Below, piece by piece: positions 53,433 through 61,941 of a stretch of DNA of 64,000 nucleotides. Numbering within the stretch: position 1 is the stretch's first letter; every line of letters begins with the position of its first letter. A program made the position numbers and the translations under genes. This DNA is from Flammeovirgaceae bacterium UBA7330 (GTDB lineage: Bacteria; Bacteroidota; Bacteroidia; Cytophagales; Cyclobacteriaceae). A model generated the notes under the pieces. It did not search any database, was not told where the DNA came from, and saw nothing but the letters and a program-made list of their open reading frames with translations. Where the stretch lies: assembly GCA_002471275.1 (NCBI GenBank), contig DKPQ01000017.1, positions 744,001-808,000 of the forward strand. Direction: 5' to 3'.

Positions 53433-55935
53433 GACATTCAAATGGTCTTTGATAACCCTTTGTGTACTTTGCTCTTTGAGCGGTCAGGCTCAGGAAACCT
53501 CAAATATTTCTCTACGCAGCATTCTGGATCAAATAGAACAGCGGTTTGATGTTTCCTTCACCTATATGGATCAAACCATTGATAGTCTTAAGCTGCCGCC
53601 TCCTGATCGCAATTTGGATCTACAGCAAACCATCTTATATCTGGAAGGAGTGGTTGAACTGCGGTTTGTTTTTTTGGACGATAAGTATATCTCGGTAATA
53701 CCCCTTTCTGATAGATATAATTTTTGTGGATACCTGATAGATTCTGAAAATAGAGATCCTGTTTCAGGTGCGCTTGTTTCCTCCGCACAACAACACACAG
53801 TGACGGATCAAAATGGTTATTTTATTCTTTCCCAAAGTGAACCAGGGCATCCAATCATAGCCAGACATGTTGGATATGAAGATGCTATCCTAACCTTTGA
53901 CGATGCAAAAGCTGAGTGTCAGACGTTCTATTTAAAACCATCAACCAGCGTATTGGATGAGCTCGTTATTCAGAGTTATATCATCAGAGGTATTGATAAA
54001 AAAGTAGGTGGACAAGTAGAGGTAGACATCCAAAACACGAATATTTTACCTGGTTTAACAGAGCCGGATGTGTTTTTCACCATGCAAATCTTGCCGGGGG
54101 TTCAAAGTACCAATGAAACGGTCACTGATATTAATATAAGAGGTGGTTCGAATGATCAAAACCTCATGTTATGGGATGGAGTAAGGCTCTATCAGACAGG
54201 TCATTTTTTTGGGTTGATATCTGCGGTAAATCCATACATCATTGATAAATCATCCATAATTAAAAATGGTACTTCAGCTAAATTGGGGGAAGGGGTTTCG
54301 GGAGTAATTTTAATAGAGACACCGGTAAATCGGGCTGAAACTTTTTCTGCGCAGGTAGGTAGCAATATGATCAACAGTGATCAATTACTTCAAATACCTT
54401 TGAGAAATACCTCTGTGATGATTGCTTCAAGACAATCATTGAGCGGCTTGGTACTGACACCTATATACAATCAGTATTTTGAACGTGCCTTTCATGATAC
54501 AGATGTCCTCAATGCACAGGGATCCAATCAAGTGGTAAATTCAAATGAGAGGTTTGGCTTTTATGACTTTTCATTCAACACCGTCAGCGACTTCTCAAAT
54601 GCGACGAAATTAAAAACAGGGTTTTTGACAATTAATAATTCCATCAGGTTTGATGAAAGTGCTGTGGTGAACAGTAAGCTTATTTCCCGATCAAGTAATC
54701 TGGACCAGGGAAGTGTATTGGGGTTTATCTCTCTAAGCCACAAATGGACAGATCGTTTACAATCCCGGTTCTATGGCTCTATCACCAATTATAAGCAAGA
54801 GTCTATCAATTTTGATGTGCTGACTGATCAAAGACACGTACTGGAAAATGAGGTATTGGAGTCAAGTTTAAAGGGCGAAATCTCTTTTAGAGCAAAAGAG
54901 AAATGGGTAATATCTTCAGGGTTGCAGCTGGTAGAAACAGGTATTCGAAATTTCAGAGATATCAATACACCTGAATTCCGCTCACTGAGCAAAGAGGTGA
55001 ACCGAACGTCCAGCGCTTTTTTTGAAAGTAGTTTAAATCCCCATCAAAATGCAGACCTGATACTGGGGATTCGGACTAGCTACTTTGATAAAATTGATCA
55101 TTTGAGAGTTGAGCCCAGGTTATCGGCCCTGATAAGGCTTGGAGGGGCTTTTACGATGGAAATACTGGCAGAATCAAAAAGTCAGACATCCGTTCAGTCA
55201 GTTGACTTTCAGACAGACTTTTTAGGTGTTGAAAAAAGGAAATGGGAATTGATCAATAATCAAAGTATTCCTCTTCTAACCAGCAACCAGGCGTCTCTTG
55301 GTTTTAATTATAAGAAAGGTTTGACCCTTTTATCGTTGGAAGGTTTTATCAAGGAAGTTGATGGAGTTATCACATCTAGCCAGGGTTTTTTAAATCAATA
55401 TCAATTTACAAGATCTATCGGTAGCTATCTGGCCAGGGGGATCGAATTGCTCATCAATCCCAGATTTAAGGACGTGGATACCTGGATGACTTATACTTTT
55501 CTAAACAGCGATTATACTTTTCCGGAATTGGTCACCCCAACGTTCAGGAGTAACTTTGATATTTCTCATTCGCTTTCAGCCGGACTCTCTTATCAGTTGA
55601 AAAAGTTTCAATTTTCATCCGGAATCAATTATAGAAGCGGTTTGCCTTTCACCAATCAATTGGGATTTGATCAAAATAGTGAAAGTATCATTTATGATTA
55701 CCCAAATAACATTTCATTGGAGCCATATTTTAGATTGGATTTTTCCGTTAAATATTCCTTCCCGATTAGTGACAAAATTGAAGGTAGGTGTGGAGTAGCC
55801 ATTTGGAATGTCACCAATAAAGATAACATCATTGGTTCCTATTATAGACTCCAGGGAAGTGATTCAGAACAGGTATATCAACACGCTCTGAGATTTACGC
55901 CAAACGTTAATTTTCGTTTGATATTTAATCCTTAG
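53419..55935 (+). CDS. TonB-dependent receptor/transducer with STN domain
   Basis: The 838-residue outer-membrane receptor starts at GTG 53419, inside fecR. Order: signal peptide (WSLITLCVLCSLSGQAQ); STN/secretin-like domain at about 25-85 (ISLRSILDQIEQRFDVSFTY) that contacts FecR; CarboxypepD_reg-like domain at about 103-180; plug with ILPGVQSTNETVTDINIRGGSNDQNLMLWDGVRLY; then the barrel. No SusD-type partner follows; small lipoproteins surround the locus instead. The imported substrate is unknown and need not be a siderophore or glycan. Confidence 0.94.
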   Translation: MKGNKTFKWSLITLCVLCSLSGQAQETSNISLRSILDQIEQRFDVSFTYMDQTIDSLKLPPPDRNLDLQQTILYLEGVVELRFVFLDDKYISVIPLSDRYNFCGYLIDSENRDPVSGALVSSAQQHTVTDQNGYFILSQSEPGHPIIARHVGYEDAILTFDDAKAECQTFYLKPSTSVLDELVIQSYIIRGIDKKVGGQVEVDIQNTNILPGLTEPDVFFTMQILPGVQSTNETVTDINIRGGSNDQNLMLWDGVRLYQTGHFFGLISAVNPYIIDKSSIIKNGTSAKLGEGVSGVILIETPVNRAETFSAQVGSNMINSDQLLQIPLRNTSVMIASRQSLSGLVLTPIYNQYFERAFHDTDVLNAQGSNQVVNSNERFGFYDFSFNTVSDFSNATKLKTGFLTINNSIRFDESAVVNSKLISRSSNLDQGSVLGFISLSHKWTDRLQSRFYGSITNYKQESINFDVLTDQRHVLENEVLESSLKGEISFRAKEKWVISSGLQLVETGIRNFRDINTPEFRSLSKEVNRTSSAFFESSLNPHQNADLILGIRTSYFDKIDHLRVEPRLSALIRLGGAFTMEILAESKSQTSVQSVDFQTDFLGVEKRKWELINNQSIPLLTSNQASLGFNYKKGLTLLSLEGFIKEVDGVITSSQGFLNQYQFTRSIGSYLARGIELLINPRFKDVDTWMTYTFLNSDYTFPELVTPTFRSNFDISHSLSAGLSYQLKKFQFSSGINYRSGLPFTNQLGFDQNSESIIYDYPNNISLEPYFRLDFSVKYSFPISDKIEGRCGVAIWNVTNKDNIIGSYYRLQGSDSEQVYQHALRFTPNVNFRLIFNP

Positions 55936-55991
55936 TATTTAAGTGAATCCTAATCAAATTTGATTGAGATAACCATATTGTTCTATAGAAC

Positions 55992-56031
55992 AAAAAAATG
56001 AGGCCATTCGAAATTTTTCAAGTGGCCCCAT
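55992..56031 (-). terminator. Terminator of the minus-strand barrel gene
   Basis: A 9-position stem with one mismatch (ATGAGGCCA at 55998-56006 with TGGCCCCAT at 56023-56031) is followed on the minus strand by seven T (complement of 55992-55998). It closes the 56158-56781 unit and the gene fragment, and could also serve the receptor gene. Confidence 0.65.
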
Positions 56032-56074
56032 CTATTCTCAGTTAATCACACAACAGAAATAGATCAGATCAGAT

Positions 56075-56157
56075 TTACTCAAAAATCACCCCAGTAGCTA
56101 CATCCAAACGATCAGCTGCCGCATCAAAAATTCTGGTAATTGATGTGGAGTCATGAT
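56075..56157 (-). pseudogene. C-terminal remnant of a third lipoprotein paralog
   Basis: Directly after the stop of the barrel gene, in another frame, the minus strand encodes about 25 residues and a stop (TAA at 56075-56077). SITRIFDAAADRLDVATGV aligns without gaps to SNAEIFDIVADGLDLATEV, the end of the lipoprotein at 49988-50677, with 11 of 19 identical; it also resembles the end of 57123-57866. Several codon differences are synonymous (GAT/GAC, GCT/GCC, TTG/CTC), as expected if both descend from a selected coding sequence. There is no start codon or N-terminal part, so it is a relic of a deleted gene. Confidence 0.5.
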
Positions 56158-56781
56158 TTAATTGAGCGTGTATCCAATAGAGATCTGAAATGTTCTGCTT
56201 TTTACTTCCTGGTTTCTGTCATAGAAGGCAGATTCCAGCGGGTCATCATTGTTATTAGAAAGACCCAAATTATATCTTAAATCAATGTGGATCCCTGATT
56301 CTAATGTATAGCCAGCCCCAAGCGAAAAGGAGAAGTCGGTACTTTTATAGACGGCGTCTGCAGCAAAAAATTCCTGGGATCCATCTACTTTATCTACTTC
56401 TTCGAATTCTCCATCCATGAGGAATCCCAATTGCGGACCTGCAAAAACGCTTATACCGTTTCCAATTTGATACTTTGCTACTCCAGAAAGGTTTAAATAG
56501 GTTAGTTTAACATTTTGCTCCACCTCCGGATCTTGATCATTAGCTCCCTGTGTTGATATGACTACTTCGGGTTGGATCAGGAATTGATCGGATAATCCGT
56601 ATTGGGCAAATCCCCCCAAATGAATGCCAATTCGAGCACTGGGGGCAGGGGGATCCAACTCTGGTGTGACGCTTAGATTGTTGACATTAAGTCCGGCTTT
56701 CACCCCATACTTAAAATCCTGAGCTGAAAGAACATATGGTATCGCTACCAACAACATCATTATGAACAAATACTTTTTCAT
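56158..56781 (-). CDS. Small outer-membrane beta-barrel protein (OMP_b-brl family)
   Basis: From ATG 56781 (MKKYLFIMMLLVAIPYVLSAQ) this is a 207-residue secreted protein with eight-strand-barrel features: FKYGVKAGLNVNNLSV, IGIHLGGFAQYGLSDQFLIQPEVVIST, LTYLNLSGVAKYQIGNGISVFAGPQLGFLM, FSFSLGAGYTLESGIHIDLRYNLGLSN, ending ISIGYTLN. This is the common PorT-like/OMP_b-brl_2 pattern of Bacteroidota. Role unknown; it may be a structural OMP that displaced the third lipoprotein paralog whose tail lies immediately downstream. Confidence 0.85.
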   Translation of the reverse strand: MKKYLFIMMLLVAIPYVLSAQDFKYGVKAGLNVNNLSVTPELDPPAPSARIGIHLGGFAQYGLSDQFLIQPEVVISTQGANDQDPEVEQNVKLTYLNLSGVAKYQIGNGISVFAGPQLGFLMDGEFEEVDKVDGSQEFFAADAVYKSTDFSFSLGAGYTLESGIHIDLRYNLGLSNNNDDPLESAFYDRNQEVKSRTFQISIGYTLN

Positions 56782-57122
56782 CGGAATAATTTTCTGGTAA
56801 TTAAGTTGTTTATCAATTAAGTATATTTTAAAGATGGGAAGCCACAAACTTGTCACCGCCCAGTTACGAACACAAAACAGAAATCTTTAAATTATCCCTA
56901 CCATGAGGTTGTGTTTTTTTTAAATGCTATTAATGCATTAAGGAATCGATCCATGGTACACCATTAAAATTGAAAAAGGGCAAACAGTAGTCAACCTCCA
57001 TCGGACATTGAGTTTTTCAATAATCTTTGAATAGAAATTATCCTGGGTCAGATAGTAAAGTTTTGTGGCAATTCCGGTAGGGATTTTCAGGACTTTTCGG
57101 TTTTCTGATTAAATACCAAAAA
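56782..57122. other. 341-base divergent intergenic region
   Basis: This AT-rich sequence lies between the small barrel gene and the downstream lipoprotein gene. It contains a 12-base perfect palindrome TTAATGCATTAA at 56930-56941, a possible operator. I found no readable remnant of the missing N-terminal part of the third paralog and no RNA gene. Confidence 0.5.
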
Positions 57123-57866
57123 ATGAAAATTATGAAAAGGATAATTTTAGTTGCTTTATTAGCTTTTACTGCAGTAATGATTCAAAGCTGTGGGGAAGAT
57201 GAAAATATTCCAACAAATGCTCAGGCAAGTTTTGAAATGAGAGCTGTTACAGGCTCAACTACATCGCCAAATGGCCGGGTCGCAAACACAGGATTCACTT
57301 TTACTGAAGTGTTTGCCGGAGTTACGGAAATAGAATTAGAGACACTTGAAGAAGACTTGGAAGAAGAAGAAAATGGAGAGGATGAGAACGAAGAGGTGGA
57401 GTTTGAAGGAAATTTTGTTATCAACCTTCTTACGGGAACGAGTGATCCGGATTTTGGACTTTCTGAACTCCTGGCCGGTGTTTATCAGGAAATTGAAATA
57501 GAATTTGAAAATATTCTTGAAGGTGATAAGACGCTTATTGTTAATTTCAACTTTATCCCTGAAGGTGCTACTAATCCAACTTTTGTTGAATTCTCTACAT
57601 CTGAAGAGTTTGAACTTGAAATTGAAAACGAAGCTGGATTTGTGTTGGATGGTGGTGCAGTGAACGAGATCCTGGTGACACTGGATCTGGATGTGCTTTT
57701 AGCTTCCATTGACTTTAGTTCGTTAGTTGCAGATGAAGATGGTGTGATCAGAATAAACGAAACATCAAATAGCAATGTTATGCAAATCATTGTAGATAAG
57801 CTTGAGGTTGCATTAGAGGCTGAAGAAGAGGAAGATGATGAGGGTGACGAGGGTGACGATGATTAA
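57123..57866 (+). CDS. Surface-type lipoprotein, paralog of 49988-50677
   Basis: This 247-residue lipoprotein (lipobox IQSC, then acidic GEDEN) shares element order with the protein at 49988-50677. Both have SPNGRVANTGFTF/VPNGRVQANSLEF, FVINLLTGTSDPDFGLSELLAGVYQEIEIEFEN against EIDFATGATTPDLSDLVFPVGTYTEIEVELEL, EFELEIENEAGFVL, DGVIRINETSN and VDKLEVALE. An extra acidic insert (EEDLEEEENGEDENEEVE) and a Glu/Asp-rich tail mark this copy. ATG 57132 is an alternative start. It is probably regulated with the FecIR locus, from which it is separated by the barrel gene. Confidence 0.82.
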   Translation: MKIMKRIILVALLAFTAVMIQSCGEDENIPTNAQASFEMRAVTGSTTSPNGRVANTGFTFTEVFAGVTEIELETLEEDLEEEENGEDENEEVEFEGNFVINLLTGTSDPDFGLSELLAGVYQEIEIEFENILEGDKTLIVNFNFIPEGATNPTFVEFSTSEEFELEIENEAGFVLDGGAVNEILVTLDLDVLLASIDFSSLVADEDGVIRINETSNSNVMQIIVDKLEVALEAEEEEDDEGDEGDDD

Positions 57867-58302
57867 TTAAAAACTAAAGTCTAAATCTGTGGTTTAATTG
57901 GGCCTTTTTGGCCCTTTTCTATTTTATAGTCTTTCTGAAATTTTGTATGATGCTGAGGTACTATTGATGTAGTTGTAAGCAATAGTGTAATTGAATCAGG
58001 GAGCAGGAGCCATTGTATTTCGAAGTACTCCAAAAAATGATAAGAAAGAAAAGGGCGGAAATTGCTTTAAAATGCTCATTTTCCACAGAGTACTTTAATT
58101 CCTGATACAATCATGAATGAGGTTATAATAGCGGTCAGACATGAATCTATGTAACGGTATTTTAACGATAAAATTACATCGCTGAAATAGGGTAGGTGTA
58201 ATGCCTAATTTTCAAATAAACTGGTTACCTCTACGTTAGATCCAGTACTAATAAGTACAAATTATTCTTGAATAGTTTATATTATAACCAAACCAGCAGC
58301 AC
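57867..58302. other. 436-base intergenic region with terminator, otherwise empty
   Basis: It begins with a terminator-like hairpin (57900-57918). The rest is AT-rich, with stop codons in all frames. I see no TAnnTTTG match, tRNA or repeat unit; it could hide a small RNA or the long leader of the small lipoprotein at 58303. Confidence 0.5.
57900..57918 (+). terminator. Short GC-rich terminator hairpin
   Basis: GGGCC (57900-57904) pairs with GGCCC (57910-57914) around TTTTT and is followed by TTTT. It ends the lipoprotein unit at 57123-57866. Confidence 0.65.
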
Positions 58303-58491
58303 ATGTATTATTTATCAAAGTTCACATTATTTGTGATTGTCATTGTAAGTGTATGTTTTTTGTCGTGTGAGACAAGTCATTACAGTTCCAACAGTTGGCA
58401 GGACCTTTATCATTCCAGGGATCTGGATAAAATGAAAGGGAAAAGATTGAAGCCACTTCAGAAGAATGTGGCAAAACATCACAATTATTAG
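58303..58491 (+). CDS. Very small lipoprotein, unknown
   Basis: The 62-residue peptide begins with a good lipoprotein signal (LFVIVIVSVCFLSC, Cys22). A mature part of 41 residues follows, rich in Ser then Lys (SSNSWQDLYHSRDLDKMKGKRLKPLQKNVAKHHNY). The strongly basic tail resembles those of small peptidoglycan-associated lipoproteins, but I recognise no family. It ends 2 bases before the convergent dehydrogenase gene. The signal sequence argues that it is real despite its size. Confidence 0.65.
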   Translation: MYYLSKFTLFVIVIVSVCFLSCETSHYSSNSWQDLYHSRDLDKMKGKRLKPLQKNVAKHHNY

Positions 58492-58493
58492 GA

Positions 58494-59441
58494 TTAACCT
58501 TTAGCCAAAAATTCCCGGATATTTTCAGCTACCATTCCGATGAGGCGTACCCTTGATTCCCTGGCAGCCCAGGCATGATGGGGCGTGATGAGGCAGTTTT
58601 CAAGCCCTAAGAGTGGATGGTCTTTGGCAGGAGGTTCAATGGATAAAACATCCAAACCAGCTCCTGCCAATTGCTTTTCTTGTAAGGCTTGTCTGAGGTC
58701 ACTTTCATTGATGAGTCCACCTCGACCCGTATTGATAAGAAATGCAGTCTTCTTCATTTTGTGAAGGAGCTGTGTATTGACGATCTTTTCATTTGCAGAA
58801 GTGAGCGGGGCATGGAGGGAGATGACATCAGATATAGTGAATAATTCCTCCAGATCCACAAGCTTCCAGTTTGGGTAGTCTGACTGTTTCGCATGATTGC
58901 TTGTGACGGCTATTTGCATGCCGAAAGCTTCGCCGATTTTGGCTACGGCTTTTCCAATGCTTCCCAATCCATAGATACCGAGTGTTTTATTATGCAGTTC
59001 AGTGATGCCTTTCTTCCAGTAGCACCAGTCATCGTTATGGGTCCATTCAAGATTTTGGACAGATGTATTATGTAATGCTACATTATTTGTGAGTTCCAGC
59101 AACAAGGCGAAGGCTTGCTGAGCTACAGCAGTAGAACCATATCCTACGGCATTTTTTACTTCAATACCTTTGGATCTGGCATATTCGTAATCCACGTTAT
59201 CCATTCCTGTTGCCAAGACACAAATCAGTTTCAGGTCGGGCAATTCATTGATGTGTTCTTCTCTTACTTTGGCCTTGTTGACGATAACAATGTCAGCCCC
59301 CCTGGCACGCTCGACAACCTGGTTAATGGGAGTTCTGTCAAAAAGTGTAAGATCTCCTAAACTACTGATTGGATCCCATGTGGTATCTCCCGGGTTGGCC
59401 ACATAAGCATCCAGCATGACTATTTTTGGCTTTCCAGTCAC
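58494..59441 (-). CDS. D-2-hydroxyacid dehydrogenase (glycerate/hydroxypyruvate type)
   Basis: The 315-residue NAD(P)-dependent dehydrogenase has Rossmann motif GIYGLGSIGKAVA. Catalytic Arg would be in the NTGRGG region (INTGRGGLINESDL), Glu in LSIEPP, and His in ITPHHAWA. The A-T-G-M-D-N-V-D segment at about 75 is typical of hydroxypyruvate/glyoxylate reductases rather than lactate or phosphoglycerate enzymes. It overlaps the upstream ROK kinase gene by 4 bases, so both are co-translated. Confidence 0.92.
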   Translation of the reverse strand: MTGKPKIVMLDAYVANPGDTTWDPISSLGDLTLFDRTPINQVVERARGADIVIVNKAKVREEHINELPDLKLICVLATGMDNVDYEYARSKGIEVKNAVGYGSTAVAQQAFALLLELTNNVALHNTSVQNLEWTHNDDWCYWKKGITELHNKTLGIYGLGSIGKAVAKIGEAFGMQIAVTSNHAKQSDYPNWKLVDLEELFTISDVISLHAPLTSANEKIVNTQLLHKMKKTAFLINTGRGGLINESDLRQALQEKQLAGAGLDVLSIEPPAKDHPLLGLENCLITPHHAWAARESRVRLIGMVAENIREFLAKG

Positions 59442-60202
59442 TTGCTGTTTTTGAGTAGATTTTTACTGATACTTTGCTGAGCAGCTATAGCCGCTCCGAT
59501 GATACCTGCGTGGTTTCTCGATTCGGCCGGAACCACCTTGGTGTCTAGCTGGATGCATTGGCTAAAACTGTCAAACTGCTTGCTGATGCCACCACCTATA
59601 ATGAACAGATCGGGCCAAAAAAGTTCTTCCAGCCGTTTCAGGTATTTATTGAGGCGGCCACCCCACTCATCCCAGCTAAGGTTTTCCTTTTCACGTGCAG
59701 TGTTGGAGCAGTAATATTCCGCTTTTGTATTGTCAACATGGATAAATCCAAACTCTGTATTGGGTACCAGCCTTTTGTTTATAAACAGGCCGCTGCCGAC
59801 ACCCGTCCCACAGGTAATCATCATGACTACACCCTTTTCGTCTTTTCCAGCACCAAATTTGACCTCTGAGAGCCCGGCGGCATCCGCATCATTCACGAGG
59901 TGAGTGGGGCAGCCCGTGGCTTGCTGGATCCTCTCGGCTGCATTCAACCCTTTCCAAGATGGATCAATGTTGGAAGCGGTTTTGATTATTTCATCCCTGA
60001 TGGCTGCCGGAAACCCACAACCAATGGGACCTTTCCAGTCAAATTCCTTAACTATTTGTGTGACTGTTTCCAAAACAGCATCCGGGGTAGCAGGTTGGGG
60101 GGTAGGGATTCTGTACCGGTCAGTTTTTAGTGTTCCTTTTTTTGTGTTTACGATGGCTCCCTTAATTCCTGTGCCACCGATGTCGATTCCAAGTATCTTC
60201 AT
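59438..60202 (-). CDS. ppgK: ROK-family polyphosphate glucokinase-like protein
   Basis: This 254-residue sugar kinase has phosphate loop GIDIGGTGIKGAIV and catalytic Asp in VNDADAAGLSE, with GTGVGSGL following. The ROK zinc motif C-x-C-G-x-x-G-C-x-E is absent. In its place the C-terminal half carries YYCSNTAREKENLSWDEWGGRLNKYL, like polyphosphate glucokinases of actinobacteria and Bacteroidota. It probably phosphorylates glucose with polyphosphate or ATP. The downstream dehydrogenase gene overlaps by 4 bases. Confidence 0.88.
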   Translation of the reverse strand: MKILGIDIGGTGIKGAIVNTKKGTLKTDRYRIPTPQPATPDAVLETVTQIVKEFDWKGPIGCGFPAAIRDEIIKTASNIDPSWKGLNAAERIQQATGCPTHLVNDADAAGLSEVKFGAGKDEKGVVMMITCGTGVGSGLFINKRLVPNTEFGFIHVDNTKAEYYCSNTAREKENLSWDEWGGRLNKYLKRLEELFWPDLFIIGGGISKQFDSFSQCIQLDTKVVPAESRNHAGIIGAAIAAQQSISKNLLKNSK

Positions 60203-60293
60203 AAATTATGTCAAACTTAAACATTATCGATGAGTTTGATCTTTAAAAGGGTGATTATAGCTAAGTTCGCATCAGCATTAAAATTTTATAGCT

Positions 60294-60839
60294 ATGCTTA
60301 AAAAAGTCTTAATAGGGGTTGGTATTCTGGCCGTTGTGTTAGTCGGATTACTTGCCTATCTAAACAACAGAAACAGAACACTGAGTCCTCCGGGATCAGC
60401 CGAGGCGTCTAATCAGGAATTGTCTGTTTCAGTTAATTACAGCAGACCTTCTGTGAGGGATCGTTTGATTTTTGGTCCTGAGGAAGAGGATGCCTTACAA
60501 CCTTATGGGATTTACTGGCGCTTGGGAGCCAATGAAGCCACAGAAATTACTTTTAGTACGGATGTGTTATTCGGCGGGAAGATGGTACCAAAAGGAACAT
60601 ACACCCTGTATGCTGTACCGGGTAGCAAATCATTTGTGATTGGAGTTAATTCTTCTTTGGATAGATGGGGCTACTCAGAACCTGATTATGATCAGGATGT
60701 TGCCAAGATTAGCGTGCCCGTAGAAAAAGCTGGACCGACTGAGCAGTTTACCATCGATTTGGTAAATAGTGGAAACGGCATCAATATGCTGATTCTCTGG
60801 AGTGAAGTGAAACTGACTATACCAATAGTAGCTCAGTAA
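60294..60839 (+). CDS. DUF2911 membrane-anchored protein
   Basis: The 181-residue protein has an N-terminal hydrophobic anchor (VLIGVGILAVVLVGLLAYL). It is dominated by the DUF2911 domain: VSVNYSRPSVRDRLIFG, YGIYWRLGANEATEITFSTDVLFGGKMVPKGTYTLYAVPG, GYSEPDYDQDVAKISVPVEK, and FTIDLVNSGNGINMLILWSEVKLTIPI. This family is common in Bacteroidota but unassigned. It is a single gene followed by a strong bidirectional terminator. Confidence 0.92.
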   Translation: MLKKVLIGVGILAVVLVGLLAYLNNRNRTLSPPGSAEASNQELSVSVNYSRPSVRDRLIFGPEEEDALQPYGIYWRLGANEATEITFSTDVLFGGKMVPKGTYTLYAVPGSKSFVIGVNSSLDRWGYSEPDYDQDVAKISVPVEKAGPTEQFTIDLVNSGNGINMLILWSEVKLTIPIVAQ

Positions 60840-60846
60840 AAGCAAC

Positions 60847-60880
60847 AAAAAAACCGGATCTTTGAAAGTCCGGTTTTTTT
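60847..60880. terminator. Bidirectional terminator after DUF2911 gene
   Basis: AAAAAAACCGGA (60847-60858) pairs with TCCGGTTTTTTT (60869-60880), giving A-tract and T-tract flanks for both the plus-strand gene and the convergent isomerase gene. Confidence 0.85.
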
Positions 60881-60899
60881 ATTTCGTATCTCATGCTGA

Positions 60900-61871
60900 T
60901 TAAACAGCAGATCCCACTCGTTCGAGTAGTGCCTTTGTAGCCTTGATACCTTCTATTTCACCAAGCTTGCTTCCTTCATATTCAATACCAATATGGCCGG
61001 TATACCCTGCGGCTTTCACAATACCCAACATCTTAGCGTAGTCTGTGTGGATCTCATTGCCTTCACTATCGAAATCGTGTGATTTTGCACTCACACCTTT
61101 TGCGTATGGCATCAGTTCAGTTACACCTTTATATCTGTCGTATTCATCTACACATTTACCATCTGCGCGCTCGATACAGAAATTGCCAAAGTCAGGCAAA
61201 GTGCCACAGTTTTCCATGTTTATTTGAGCCATCACACCCGCCAGCCATTCTCCATTGGATGATGGGCCTCCGTGATTCTCCACGATGACTCCGATACCAT
61301 AGTCCTTGGCAAACTCTGATAATCGACCAAGCCCGTCCACAGCATTTTTGGCTACTTCTTCAAATGAACCATTTCCTCTCGCATTTACCCGGATGGAATG
61401 ACATCCCAGCTCTTTGGCAGCTTCTACCCACTTGTAATGATTTTCGATTGCTTTGGTTCTTTCGGCACTATCTGATGCACCCAGGCTCCCTTCTCCATCA
61501 ATCATGATCAAAACGTTCTTAACATCATTATCTGCAGCGATTTTGTTCATCTCCGCGAGATAAGCTTTATCTTGTGCTTTGTCTTTAAAAAACTGGTTGA
61601 CATACTCAACAGCCCCTATTCCAAATTCTGTTCTGGCCATTTTTATAAAGTCCAGGTTGGTCATTTCATTGGCCTTTAAAGCTTTGTGTAAGGACCACTC
61701 GGCAAGCGAAATGCTAAAAAATAATTTTCCAGCTGATGTAACGGAAGCTTTCTCTCCGTCAGCAGATTTTGTCGAAGGACTACAGCTGGCAATAATGTTG
61801 GATGACAGTCCTGCGAATGCGATACCTGCTGAACCTCCAGCAAGATTTTTAAGGAATTTACGCTTATTCAT
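60900..61871 (-). CDS. Sugar phosphate isomerase/epimerase-like TIM barrel with Tat-type signal
   Basis: This 323-residue protein belongs to the xylose-isomerase-like TIM barrel superfamily (AP_endonuc_2). Motifs are VEYVNQFFKD, SIRVNARG, GVIVENHGGPSSNG, GTLPDFGNFCIE, KGVSAKSHDF and HIGIEYEG. The N-terminus NKRKFLKNLAGGSAGIAFAG resembles a Tat signal but has Lys-Arg instead of twin Arg, and it continues to a lipobox-like IIASC (about residue 30). It may be an exported, possibly lipid-anchored enzyme acting on sugars; the substrate is unknown. Confidence 0.87.
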   Translation of the reverse strand: MNKRKFLKNLAGGSAGIAFAGLSSNIIASCSPSTKSADGEKASVTSAGKLFFSISLAEWSLHKALKANEMTNLDFIKMARTEFGIGAVEYVNQFFKDKAQDKAYLAEMNKIAADNDVKNVLIMIDGEGSLGASDSAERTKAIENHYKWVEAAKELGCHSIRVNARGNGSFEEVAKNAVDGLGRLSEFAKDYGIGVIVENHGGPSSNGEWLAGVMAQINMENCGTLPDFGNFCIERADGKCVDEYDRYKGVTELMPYAKGVSAKSHDFDSEGNEIHTDYAKMLGIVKAAGYTGHIGIEYEGSKLGEIEGIKATKALLERVGSAV

Positions 61872-61941
61872 TTGCTTTGAATTTATTATAGGTTAGAGCT
61901 GCAAAATAATAAAGATCAGTTAGCGAACCGAAAATACTTGG

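Noticed and set aside
53419..55935. A SusC/SusD glycan-uptake pair
   Set aside because: No SusD-like gene follows either TonB receptor in the window, and the adjacent lipoproteins do not resemble SusD.
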